Below are positions 50,687 to 59,101 of a stretch of 64,000 bases of DNA, piece by piece. The notes below the pieces were generated by a model. That model was not told the DNA's origin. It was given only the letters and a program-made list of their open reading frames with translations, and made no database searches. Numbering within the stretch: the first letter of the stretch is position 1; every line of letters starts with the position of its first letter. Origin of the DNA: Serratia marcescens (lineage in GTDB: Bacteria; Pseudomonadota; Gammaproteobacteria; Enterobacterales; Enterobacteriaceae); NCBI RefSeq assembly GCF_029846115.1, contig NZ_JARVZZ010000002.1, positions 30,804 through 94,803 on the forward strand, written 5' to 3'. The position numbers and the translations under genes are program-made.

Positions 50687-51787
50687 ATGAGTTTTCGATT
50701 AAACACGCCAAAAAAAGATGGATTCAAGATGCCAGCAGAAAATGAACCCCATGCAGCAATTATAATGGCTTGGCCAGAAAGAAGGGATAATTGGCGTGAT
50801 AATGGCATACCAGCAAAAATTGCCTTTAGCAAAGTGGCTCAAGTTATAATTAAAACCACACCTGTGATAATGATCGTGAGTGAGCGTTGTTTTAAAGAGG
50901 CTCGGGAAATGCTTGGGCCAGAAGTTGAAATCATCATTATGGAATATGATGACATATGGATGCGTGATATCGGCCCTACCTTTGTAGTTAATGATAAGGG
51001 TGAGCGCCGAGGGATTGATTGGATATTTAACGCTTGGGGAGGGGTAGTGAATGGGTTGTATTCACCTTGGGAAAACGATGATAAAATAGCAAGTGCTATA
51101 TGTATTCAATTACGAAATTACTATTATAGAGCCCCCATTGTTCTTGAGGGGGGGGCATTTCATGTAGATGGGGATGGTACACTTTACACAACTGAGGAGT
51201 GTCTACTTAATGAAGGAAGGAATCCTTTGTTAGAAAAGAATGAGATATCAGAACACTTAAAGAATTATCTTAATGTTGAAACTGTAATTTGGTTGCCTTA
51301 TGGGTTATATAATGATGAAACCAATGGTCATATTGATAACATTATGCATATTGTTAAACCAGGTGAAGTTGTTCTTGCGTGGACCGATGATGAGAATAAT
51401 CCACAATATGAAAGATCAAAATTGGCACTTGAAGCATTATCATCCCAACGAGACGCGAAAGGACGAAATATAATAGTACATAAATTACCACTACCTAGAA
51501 AAAAATTCATTCCTAATGACTATCATTCTGAGTATTATGGGGCTAAAGGGGTTAAAAGATATCCTGGCGAACAATTAGCAGCATCCTATACTAATTACTT
51601 AATAACAAATAAAAGCATAATTTATCCGCTATTGGATTGTGAACTTGACGACTTAATAAAAGAAATTCTTTGTGATTTATATCCTTATTACACTGTCACG
51701 GGAGTCGATTCATTAGAAATACTTTTAGGGGGGGGGAATATTCACTGTATTACACAACAAGTTCCTGTTGATTCTACAACTTATTGA
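50687..51787 (+). CDS. aguA: agmatine deiminase (AguA type)
   Basis: 366 residues, as in AguA. Guanidine-modifying family motifs all present: DDIWMRDIGPTFVV, LEGGAFHVDGDGTLYTTEEC, DETNGHIDNI (catalytic His) and the nucleophile Cys in LLGGGNIHCITQQVP. Converts agmatine to N-carbamoylputrescine and ammonia. No aguB or polyamine genes accompany it; instead it is the third gene after a desaturase and a LuxI-like acyltransferase, so it may supply or tailor the amine part of a product. Low GC like its neighbours. Confidence 0.93.
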   Translation: MSFRLNTPKKDGFKMPAENEPHAAIIMAWPERRDNWRDNGIPAKIAFSKVAQVIIKTTPVIMIVSERCFKEAREMLGPEVEIIIMEYDDIWMRDIGPTFVVNDKGERRGIDWIFNAWGGVVNGLYSPWENDDKIASAICIQLRNYYYRAPIVLEGGAFHVDGDGTLYTTEECLLNEGRNPLLEKNEISEHLKNYLNVETVIWLPYGLYNDETNGHIDNIMHIVKPGEVVLAWTDDENNPQYERSKLALEALSSQRDAKGRNIIVHKLPLPRKKFIPNDYHSEYYGAKGVKRYPGEQLAASYTNYLITNKSIIYPLLDCELDDLIKEILCDLYPYYTVTGVDSLEILLGGGNIHCITQQVPVDSTTY

Positions 51788-51835
51788 TTTTACATCACAA
51801 TATTTTACCGAACATTATTTGTGTTGTGATGTAAA
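51788..51835. terminator. hairpin at the end of the desaturase-acyltransferase-aguA operon
   Basis: 12-bp perfect stem TTTACATCACAA/TTGTGATGTAAA with a 23-base loop, directly after the aguA stop. It probably ends the transcript, although the loop is long and no U run follows. Confidence 0.6.
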
Positions 51836-51997
51836 TATACAGACATTAAAGTATTTATTTTTATTTTTTAAGATTTAGAGTTCGTTTTAAAAACGTAGCC
51901 CACGTTTTACTGCTAAACTCACCAGGGGAATTATCAAACAAACATTGAGGTTTCTTGATGGTTAGGAGATTGGATCGTATCTTTTGAGAGCGACAGA

Positions 51998-52287
51998 GGC
52001 TTTGTTGAATAAATCGAACTTCTGACTGCAATCAGGAGCAGATCACCACATTCCTGAATCTGTAGCGGTATCCCGTGGCAAAGCAAAAGTTCAAGATCGC
52101 TAACTGGCCGGCCTACAACAAGGCTCTCGTCAACCGTGGTTCGCTGACATTCTGGCTTGATGAGTCGGCCATCCAGGCCTGGTACGACGACCCAAAAACT
52201 TCTTCACGAGGGCGCCCACAACGTTATTCTGCATTAGCTATTTCCACCGTACTGATGCTCAAACGCGTCTTTCGTCTCACGCTACGG
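51998..52287 (+). mobile_element. IS903-like (IS5 family) 5' fragment
   Basis: Starts with the IS903 end GGCTTTGTTGAATAAATC and a transposase N-terminus from GTG 52075 (MAKQKFKIANWPAYNKALVN...). Homology stops after VFRLTLR, where an IS91-type end follows. Only the first ~70 codons remain; inactive. Confidence 0.88.
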
Positions 52288-52297
52288 TGCGTGTGAA

Positions 52298-52440
52298 CGT
52301 AGCGCCCCTACGGGGCGAGCACGGCAGCTCAGCTGCCTCAACCGTCTTTAAGATCCAGCCTCACCTCTAACCCCGGCGTCGTCTGACAGCCCGACCGGCC
52401 GCGAGGTGGCCCATGCCCCCGCCGCGTTGACACCCGCAGA
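52298..52440 (+). mobile_element. IS91-family terminal fragment, solo end
   Basis: Begins CGTAGCGCCCCTACGGGGCG right after GAAC and is followed after ~140 bp by another copy of the same end. It is an abandoned IS91 terminus. Confidence 0.65.
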
Positions 52441-52876
52441 ACGTAGCGCCCCTGCGGTGCGAGCACGGCTGCTTTGCAGCCTCAACCGTCTTTAAGACCC
52501 AGCCTCACATCAACGCCGGTGCTGCCTGACCGCCCGGCGGCTCACACGGTGGCGCATCCCCACCGCCGCGCTGACACCGACATAAAATGAGCACGCCTGC
52601 GTCGTGAGCCGGCTGGCGCCGACGCCCTTTTCCTGTTCCCTGCCGCCCTGTAGACTCTGCACCATGTATATTCCCCGACCGGCAAAGCTCCTGTTCCAGC
52701 ATGACGATGGCTGGAGCCAGTACCTGGATAAACACGGCGACACCCTCAGCGACTGGACCAAACTCTCCGTCGAGCGCATGCTCGCCTGCGGCACCTGCGC
52801 CATGGGCGTGCGCCGTTACTGCTGCGCCTCACCGGATTGCACCCATGCCCGTTTCTTCTGCCAGAGCTGCAAGTCG
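52441..52876 (+). mobile_element. IS91-family element, 5' fragment
   Basis: A second CGTAGCGCCCC end preceded by GAAC, then a transposase start at 52664 (MYIPRPAKLLFQHDDGWSQY). The zinc-finger region is broken off at CRFFCQSCKS-like ARFFCQSCKS (52876). It is nearly identical to the full copy at 53584. Inactive. Confidence 0.85.
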
Positions 52877-52971
52877 GGGTTTGGGGAGTAACGGAACAGT
52901 AAACGCTGTTAAGCAGTCAATTTAAATGGCCATTTACTTGTTTATCAATGAATTATAAATCTAAAGTATGC

Positions 52972-52998
52972 TGACAGCAGCCCACAGGGCTGCTGTCA
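52972..52998 (-). terminator. terminator after ridA
   Basis: 11-bp stem TGACAGCAGCC/GGCTGCTGTCA, loop 5, just past the ridA stop on the minus strand. A short T/A tract follows. Confidence 0.7.
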
Positions 52999-53006
52999 GC
53001 CAGTTA

Positions 53007-53387
53007 TTACACTACAGCGATCGCCTCAATTTCTATTTTTGCATCCTTGGGTAACCGCGCGACTTCGACACAGGAGCGTGCTGGAAAAGGTGCTCCGTAC
53101 TTCGTAAAGAAAGCTTCATAAACAACGTTCACAGCGGAAAAATCATTCATGTCTTTCACAAATACCGTGATTTTCATGATGTTCGCAACAGTCAGTCCGG
53201 CAGCTTCCACTATGGCTCTGACATTCTCCAGGGATTGAAATGTCTGAACTTCTATCGCGGCTGACATCATGCCGGTAAGCGGATCAACCGGTAACTGCCC
53301 GGAGGTTATAACCATGTTTCCCATGTTCACGCCCTGAACGTAGGGGCCAATCGCCGCAGGGGCATTTTTTGTATTGATAACAGTCAT
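53007..53387 (-). CDS. RidA/YjgF/TdcF-family deaminase
   Basis: 126 residues starting MTVINTKNAPAAIGPYVQGV. Family motifs: NMVITSGQLPVDPLTGMMSA, NVRAIVEAAGLTVANIMKIT, and the C-terminal PARSCVEVARLPKDAKIEIE. It hydrolyses reactive enamine/imine intermediates. The key Arg (ARSCVEV) and Glu (EIEAIAV) are present. It looks like intact chromosomal DNA captured between two IS91 copies. The start at 53387 is conserved in the family; the extension to 53462 is not. Confidence 0.9.
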   Translation of the reverse strand: MTVINTKNAPAAIGPYVQGVNMGNMVITSGQLPVDPLTGMMSAAIEVQTFQSLENVRAIVEAAGLTVANIMKITVFVKDMNDFSAVNVVYEAFFTKYGAPFPARSCVEVARLPKDAKIEIEAIAVV

Positions 53388-53407
53388 TACACTATATCTC
53401 TCTGCAG

Positions 53408-53582
53408 TTACATAAAGGTGTTTAACAGAACCAGCGAGCCGACCCCGCTGATAACAACCCAAACCAGCCCAAACCTGAAGCTAACCAACGTGCAGATAAT
53501 CGCGGCAATAACCTTGGGGTTGTGAAGATCAAACTCCATATGTGAATTAACACCCAGTATCTGGACGGTGATTATTGCGGGT
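53408..53582 (-). pseudogene. AzlD-like branched-chain amino-acid transporter fragment
   Basis: The 3' end of a membrane-protein gene: residues HNPKVIAAIICTLVSFRFGL then VWVVISGVGSLVLLNTF resemble the end of AzlD permease subunits. It is cut at its 5' side by the IS91 end at ~53584. It sits 20 bp upstream of ridA and was probably cotranscribed with it before truncation. Confidence 0.55.
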
Positions 53583-53583
53583 A

Positions 53584-55140
53584 GAACGTAGCGCCCCTGC
53601 GGGACGAGCACGGCAGCATTGCTGCCTCAACCGTCTGTAAGCCCCAGCCTCACATCAACACCGATGCCGCCTGACGGCCCGGCGGCTCACACGGTGGCGC
53701 ATCCCCCACCTTCGCGCTGACACCGACATAAAATGAGCACGCCTGCGTCGTGAGCCGGCTCGCGCCGACGCCCTTTTCCTGTACCCTGCCGCCCTGTAGA
53801 CTCTGCACCATGTATATTCCCAGACCCGCAAAGCTGCTGTTCCAGCATGACGATGGCTGGAGCCGCTATCTCGACAAACACGGCGACTCCCTCAGCGACT
53901 GGACCAAACTCGCCGTCGAACGCATGCTCGCCTGCGGCACCTGCACTATGGGCGTGCGCCGTTACTGCTGCGCCTCACCGGACTGCACCCATTCCCGCTT
54001 TTTCTGCCAGAGCTGCAAGTCCAAGGCCTGCAGCAGTTGTGGCCTCAAGGCCACCGAGCAGTGGATCGCCGAACAGCAGCACATCCTGCCCGACTGCGAC
54101 TGGCAGCACATTACGTTTACCATGCCGCACCTGCTGTGGCCGTTCTTCAACAACAACTGGCCCCTGCTCAATGACCTGTTCTGCTGCGCCACCCGCGCCA
54201 TGCTCCGCTGGGCGCGCCAACAGGGGATCGAAGTCGGTATCTTCTGTGCGCTCCATACCTACGGCCGGCAGCTCAATCAGCACCCGCATATCCACGTCTC
54301 CGTCACCCGCGGCGGCCTCGACATCAACCACAACACCTGGCGGCAGTTGTTCTTTAAAAAGAAAGAGGTAGAGCAAATCTGGCGCAACGCCGTGGTTTAT
54401 CTGCTGCGCGACAACTACGCGCAAATCAACCCCGGCGGCCTGCCGGGTCTCGGCCATATCCGTAATAAAGAGCGGTGGCACCGTTATCTGCATGCCCAAT
54501 ATCGCCGCGCCTGGAAAGTGCATTTTGCCAAAAAGACCCGCGGCGCCTGGCGCAGCGTGAAATACCTCGGCCGTTATCTGAAGCGCCCGCCGGTGGCAGC
54601 CTCTCAGCTCCGGCATTACCGTGGCGGCGCCGTGGTCCATCAGTATTACGATCACCGCACGCAGCAGCACAAACGCCAGAATATCAGCCAGGAGGAGATG
54701 TTGCAGCGTTACGTCAGCCATATACCGGCGCGGCATTTTAAAATGGTGCGGTACTACGGTTTTCTGGCCAATCGCAAACGGGGCACACTGCTGCCGAAGG
54801 TTTACGACGCGCTGGCGATGACGGTACGGGAAAAACCGAAACGTCCCGGGTTCGCGGTGCTGATGAAAGGCTTCCTGGGCACCGATCCGTACCAGTGCAT
54901 CCTGTGCAAGGGCCGGTTGCGTTTTGCCGGTGCCGTGGCGGGTGAACACGCCACCAAACTGCTCTCTGACAGGCTGCAGCGGATGGCGAAAAAACGATGG
55001 CTTCAGACTCCGATGTTGGATAAGTGCGCCTGAAAAGTGGGTTTTAGATTAAAAATACAGCTAAAATGGCATTTTTACGCCTTATCGTGCGACAAGCCTC
55101 ATCCGATAAGACCCTTCCTCGCCACCGTCCATGATTAGGA
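53584..55140 (+). mobile_element. IS91-family element, near-complete
   Basis: Left end CGTAGCGCCCCTGCGGGACG after GAAC (third copy of the terminus in this block), a full-length transposase, and about 100 bp of 3' sequence. The exact right end is uncertain; I place it near 55140-55175. Confidence 0.75.
53810..55033 (+). CDS. IS91-family (Y2-type) transposase
   Basis: 407 residues. N-terminal zinc-binding domain with CGTCTMGVRRYCCASPDC and CQSCKSKACSSCG. Then the HUH/Y2 rolling-circle motifs: HITFTMPHLLWPFFNNNWPL, GRQLNQHPHIHVSVTRGGLD, and the two tyrosines in KYLGRYLKRPPVAASQLRHY and PARHFKMVRYYGF. It moves by rolling-circle transposition and can mobilise adjacent DNA. Start at 53810; the frame upstream is untranslated IS sequence. 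Confidence 0.9.
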   Translation: MYIPRPAKLLFQHDDGWSRYLDKHGDSLSDWTKLAVERMLACGTCTMGVRRYCCASPDCTHSRFFCQSCKSKACSSCGLKATEQWIAEQQHILPDCDWQHITFTMPHLLWPFFNNNWPLLNDLFCCATRAMLRWARQQGIEVGIFCALHTYGRQLNQHPHIHVSVTRGGLDINHNTWRQLFFKKKEVEQIWRNAVVYLLRDNYAQINPGGLPGLGHIRNKERWHRYLHAQYRRAWKVHFAKKTRGAWRSVKYLGRYLKRPPVAASQLRHYRGGAVVHQYYDHRTQQHKRQNISQEEMLQRYVSHIPARHFKMVRYYGFLANRKRGTLLPKVYDALAMTVREKPKRPGFAVLMKGFLGTDPYQCILCKGRLRFAGAVAGEHATKLLSDRLQRMAKKRWLQTPMLDKCA

Positions 55141-55289
55141 AATTCAAAAAAGGTCGATTGAATCTCCTAACCATGAACGGAATATTCACGGCTTATTAGA
55201 ATATTCTGGATTTGTTATTTACTAAATTAGATATTAACATAATAGGTTTATTGCATTTCTAGCGTGTACTTTTAAATAATGGAGCTTTG

Positions 55290-56174
55290 CTATGCCAGAA
55301 CAACCTGATCCTTGGGGTTATATTTAAATAGTGCATTCTCATTCAGAGTTCTTGGTAATAGTATTTTGACAATAGGAATGAAATGACCCGTTGCACGTTC
55401 ATAATCGCGCTGGTCCTTCTGCGCATCAGCTAACCCAGAGTTTTCAGAGTAAAAGAGCGCCTCTATTGGTAGTTTGGATGGTTCAGTTTCACTCCATGTT
55501 GAAATCCTGATTTCATTCTGTTTAGGAGGAATATTCGGTGCATGAGGGATCTTTTTTATACTTTCCAGCATCTGGAAGAAATTAACTGCAGGCTTGTCGG
55601 TATTAAGAGTTACGTTATATCCACACTGATAAAAGTCCTGGCCCCCTTCTTTTCTGTAGTTTTTAATCCAGTCATCCGCTGTCGTCACACCTTGTTCATC
55701 ACAAGGTTTTCCTTTCCCTCCTCCTCGACGAACATTTTCCCCACAACCATGCTCAGAACGTTCATTTGTGTAACTGTCTACAGGAAATGCGCACAGTACG
55801 GGAAAGTCAACCCTACCATCAGGTATTTGTACTGAGGGGTGAATAATAAATCCATTCTTATAACCATAAGCCAGGCGTTTGAATTTTGCATCTTTTCTCA
55901 GATATGAAAAAGACACACCACCATTTTTTATTGATAACGGACTTGGCTGCCAGAATTTGTAGTCAGTGGAGTGCGTTGTTCCCCTGAGCATAATACCTGA
56001 GCAGAGGAATGCTGGGGATGCTTCATTTCCACAATCTTTGGTCGTATTGTTGTACTGTGCGGTCAGTATTTTCGCGATGTTATCGCCCGCACCTTTACTT
56101 ACTACGGATTCTGGAGTGGCTAATACATGTGCTGAAAAGAATGCCAGACCTAGGAGTGAAAATTTTTTTTGCAC
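55290..56174 (-). CDS. secreted halovibrin-like protein, copy 1
   Basis: 294 residues with signal peptide (FSLLGLAFFSAHVLATPES). About a third of positions are shared with copy 2 (57226-58092): KILTAQYNNTTKDCGNEASP then AFLCSG, SFSYLRKDAKF, LPIEALFYSENSGLADAQKD and RATGHFIPIVKILLP. I recall this fold as the halovibrin (HvnA) family, reported as secreted ADP-ribosylating enzymes in Vibrio; that label is not verifiable here. Six cysteines suggest a disulfide-stabilised extracellular protein. Downstream of the dyad at 56295. Confidence 0.65.
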   Translation of the reverse strand: MQKKFSLLGLAFFSAHVLATPESVVSKGAGDNIAKILTAQYNNTTKDCGNEASPAFLCSGIMLRGTTHSTDYKFWQPSPLSIKNGGVSFSYLRKDAKFKRLAYGYKNGFIIHPSVQIPDGRVDFPVLCAFPVDSYTNERSEHGCGENVRRGGGKGKPCDEQGVTTADDWIKNYRKEGGQDFYQCGYNVTLNTDKPAVNFFQMLESIKKIPHAPNIPPKQNEIRISTWSETEPSKLPIEALFYSENSGLADAQKDQRDYERATGHFIPIVKILLPRTLNENALFKYNPKDQVVLA

Positions 56175-56294
56175 GTCATAGTACCCTCACTTTACGTATA
56201 TTTAAATTGATGTGTTGTTTACTCATTAAATTCTAACTAGTGTATTCTCACCATGATTTCATTTTAAATTTCACACTTATTCATTCGGATGGCA

Positions 56295-56312
56295 ACTATC
56301 GGAATAGATAGT
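56295..56312. promoter_or_regulatory. candidate LuxR operator 1
   Basis: ACTATCGGAATAGATAGT, an exact ACTATC-N6-GATAGT dyad. It lies ~120 bp upstream of halovibrin copy 1, just past the luxR stop. The same half-sites recur upstream of copy 2. Confidence 0.6.
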
Positions 56313-56314
56313 AT

Positions 56315-57019
56315 CTATAATGTGAGTTGACCGGACTGTATCGCTTTGATGATGGCTGCGCTTCTTGAGTTTACATTGAATTTCCGACGCATATTTTTAA
56401 AGTGGAAGTTAACGTTTGACTCTGAGCAGTTGATAATTTTAGATATTTCCCATGTTGTTTTACCAATCAAATACCAAGAGCATATCTCTTTTTCTCGGGT
56501 GCTTAGTTTAATGGTTGTGTTTTTACATTTTAGAATGTGAAGGTAATGTAAAATCACATCTCTCAACGCCATTAAATTACTGATATGTTTGTTTATTTTA
56601 TTTGTGTAATCGTTAATTTGGCAATGAAATGACAGTGTCAGGATCCCAAATTCATTATTTATCCCATGCAATGGGAAAGATACACCATGGCGAATTCCAT
56701 ATCTTTTAAGATCATGGAAGAAAGTCGATGTTGTCTCAGCGGTGTTTTCACTCCACACCAATGGGATGATATTTTGCAAACAGTACTCCACGATGGGGTT
56801 CTGGCTGATACACTGTTTTTCTCCCTGTTCTGTTAAAAATGATTCATCATAGTTTGTAATGATAACTGGCTCTTTTATATTGCTTTTAGTAGCTGAGTAA
56901 ACAAGATAATACCACTCAACCTCTATGGCGGACTTCACCGATTGAAGAAGCTTGTGGATATCATCAAAACTCTCCACTGAAAACTCAGAATAAAAATTAT
57001 ATAAATCAACAGCAGCCAT
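56315..57019 (-). CDS. LuxR-family regulator with autoinducer-binding-type domain
   Basis: 234 residues. The N-terminal ~165 residues resemble AHL-binding domains (VEWYYLVYSATKSNI; QNPIVEYCLQNIIPLVWSEN; GIRHGVSFPLHGINNEFGIL), with P and W conserved but the usual Asp before Pro replaced by Asn. The C-terminal GerE HTH is clear (LSTREKEICSWYLIGKTTWE, ISKIINCSESNVNFHFKNMR). No luxI is adjacent; a LuxI-like acyltransferase lies 6 kb away. Probably activates the flanking halovibrin genes. Confidence 0.87.
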   Translation of the reverse strand: MAAVDLYNFYSEFSVESFDDIHKLLQSVKSAIEVEWYYLVYSATKSNIKEPVIITNYDESFLTEQGEKQCISQNPIVEYCLQNIIPLVWSENTAETTSTFFHDLKRYGIRHGVSFPLHGINNEFGILTLSFHCQINDYTNKINKHISNLMALRDVILHYLHILKCKNTTIKLSTREKEICSWYLIGKTTWEISKIINCSESNVNFHFKNMRRKFNVNSRSAAIIKAIQSGQLTL

Positions 57020-57089
57020 AGTGCTTATTCCATTTCATTTAATTGGTGAAGGTTTATTGTTTACAAGACTAGTGCGTCATAAGACGTTG

Positions 57090-57113
57090 ACAACTATCTC
57101 TTTTGATAGTTGT
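57090..57113. promoter_or_regulatory. candidate LuxR operator 2
   Basis: ACAACTATC-TCTTTT-GATAGTTGT, a perfect 9-bp dyad with 6-bp spacer between luxR and halovibrin copy 2. Its core ACTATC-N6-GATAGT equals operator 1. Confidence 0.65.
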
Positions 57114-57225
57114 GATATAAAAAAAACGGTGAAAACATACAAACCGATATTCAGGTGAAAATACATTCATCTAATTTCATGTAAGCGTGATACTTCAATG
57201 AACGATTAATTTTAAGTGAGGCGTT

Positions 57226-58092
57226 ATGAAACAGATTGCCGTTATTTCACTTCTTGGTATAGTGCTCCTTTCAGCAGATGTATTTGCTGCAACAGACTCT
57301 GAAGTTAATACCGATAAAAAAGATGATATTGCGGAAATACTGACCGCACAGTACAACAATACGACCAAAGATTGTGGAGATGAGAAATCTCCGGCATTTC
57401 TTTGTTCTGGCGTGTTACTGAGGGGAACTAGACCCGGGTTTGATTTCTGGAAGATCAATCCATTGTCAATAAAAAGCAATGGTGTATCATTTTCTTACTT
57501 ACGTAAGGACTCTAAGTTCAATAATACATTTTCCAGTGTTAATGGTTTTATTCTTTTTCCAGGGAAAATGACACCAGCAGAAGATGAACAGTATTCGGTA
57601 TTATGTTCTTATGCCCTTGATGCAAATACCTGGGGGCGGCAGGGCAATTACTGCGGTGCACCGCCTTCTCCAGTGAAAGGACAGTCGTGTCAAGATTTTG
57701 GGGTATTTACTGCTCATCAGTTAAATAAATCCATTGTCAGAAAGACAGCTTGGGGAGTCTGTGCATTTGATGTCAGACCTACGGCAAAAAATCCGGCAGA
57801 TGCATTTTATCAAACGTTACTTGCGATGCCGTTTCATGGGAATGGATTAAATTATAACGAAATTATCGTTAAGCCTTGGGATGAAAATAATCCAAAGAGC
57901 ATGCCTGTTGAAGCGCTGTTTTACCTGAATAACGGGGGATTAGGTAACGCACAGAAGGATCAGCGTAGCTATAAAAATGCCACAGGTAAATTTTTGCCTA
58001 TCGTTAAAATTGAACTTCCTAAAGGTATCAACGTGAAACAATCGACAGAGGCGGTCTTTAGCTACGAGCCAAAAGATCAGGTGGTTGAGTAA
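57226..58092 (+). CDS. secreted halovibrin-like protein, copy 2
   Basis: 288 residues with signal peptide (AVISLLGIVLLSADVFAATD). Shares with copy 1 EILTAQYNNTTKDCGDEKSP, AFLCSGVLLRGT, MPVEALFYLNNGGLGNAQKD and NATGKFLPIVKIELP. Central part is more diverged. Divergent from luxR with operator 2 between. A GTGAGGCG ribosome site precedes the ATG. Probably co-regulated with copy 1. Confidence 0.65.
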   Translation: MKQIAVISLLGIVLLSADVFAATDSEVNTDKKDDIAEILTAQYNNTTKDCGDEKSPAFLCSGVLLRGTRPGFDFWKINPLSIKSNGVSFSYLRKDSKFNNTFSSVNGFILFPGKMTPAEDEQYSVLCSYALDANTWGRQGNYCGAPPSPVKGQSCQDFGVFTAHQLNKSIVRKTAWGVCAFDVRPTAKNPADAFYQTLLAMPFHGNGLNYNEIIVKPWDENNPKSMPVEALFYLNNGGLGNAQKDQRSYKNATGKFLPIVKIELPKGINVKQSTEAVFSYEPKDQVVE

Positions 58093-58160
58093 TAAAATGA
58101 CGGACATTTTTCTGGTGATGTATCGGAATTATCCGTAGGAAAACCCTGCCGTAAGTCCCA

Positions 58161-58733
58161 TTATTCAGACGTGGATTTACGGCACATCAAGTCAGACGGC
58201 GAGATAGCGTGATGGATACAGTCACACCGGCTGCAGGCCAGTTTTGGTCGGATCGTTTCGATAACCCTGAAGGCTGTGTTAATGATATCCAGCTGTTCGG
58301 AGAGACTTTCGCCCAGTGGCTTCAACCTGCCGCTGCAGGCCGGGCACTCGGTTTCCTGTGGCTGGATAATCTTACGTTCGCGGGGAAGTGTTGCCGGTAG
58401 GGGTTTACGACCCGGAGTGACCACGTTCTCCTGTCCCGTATCACCGACCATTGAGGTCAGTTGCGACTGCACGGTACCGAGTTTATCCTGAAGTTCGGTT
58501 ATCCGTTTTTCTGCCTGCGCGATCTTCTTTTCGATTTTCTCGCGGTTTTTCTCACTGCTTCGCCCGAACAACATTCTCTGTAGTTTGGCGACCAGCCCCC
58601 GAAGCGCATCGATCTCCCGGCCATATCCGGTTATCTCACCAGACAGGCGCTGTATAAGCACCTGCTGTGCAACCAGCAGGGCCTTAAGCTGTTCGATATC
58701 GTCGGTGTTACCAACGGGGAGTAAGTTATCCAT
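58161..58733 (-). pseudogene. IS66 TnpC, N-terminal fragment
   Basis: 190 residues: coiled-coil N-terminus, LQRMLFGRSSEKNREKIEKK, and the zinc-binding ECPACSGRLKPLGESLSEQL. Diverges after RPKLACSRCDCIHHA, so the catalytic part is missing. Confidence 0.88.
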
Positions 58734-58753
58734 TTACCCATGTTATGAACGGG

Positions 58754-59101
58754 TTATATCCGAAGTCCAGAACGTTCTGTTCTTTGCGGATGTTTCCAGT
58801 TAATGCCCTCCAGCAACATGGATAACTGTGCTGGCGTCAGGTGGATTTTGCCTTCGCGGGTCATCGGCCAGATGAAGCGGCCACGCTCCAGACGTTTGGT
58901 GAACAGGTAGAGCCCGTCGTCATCGGACCACAGCAGCTTTACCATATCGCCGCGACGTCCCCGGAAGATGAACAGGGGCCCGCAGAACGGATCGTCGTTG
59001 AGGACATACTGAACACGAGAGACCAGGCCGTTGAAGCCGTTTCTCATGTCGGTGATACCAGCAACGATCCAGGTCCTGATGCCGGCTGGCGGTGTTATCA
59101 T
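58754..59101 (-). CDS. IS66 TnpB accessory protein
   Basis: 115 residues, typical IS66 Orf2: RTWIVAGITDMRNGFNGLVS, FIFRGRRGDMVKLLWSDDDG and LYLFTKRLERGRFIWP. Intact. Overlaps tnpA. Confidence 0.92.
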   Translation of the reverse strand: MITPPAGIRTWIVAGITDMRNGFNGLVSRVQYVLNDDPFCGPLFIFRGRRGDMVKLLWSDDDGLYLFTKRLERGRFIWPMTREGKIHLTPAQLSMLLEGINWKHPQRTERSGLRI

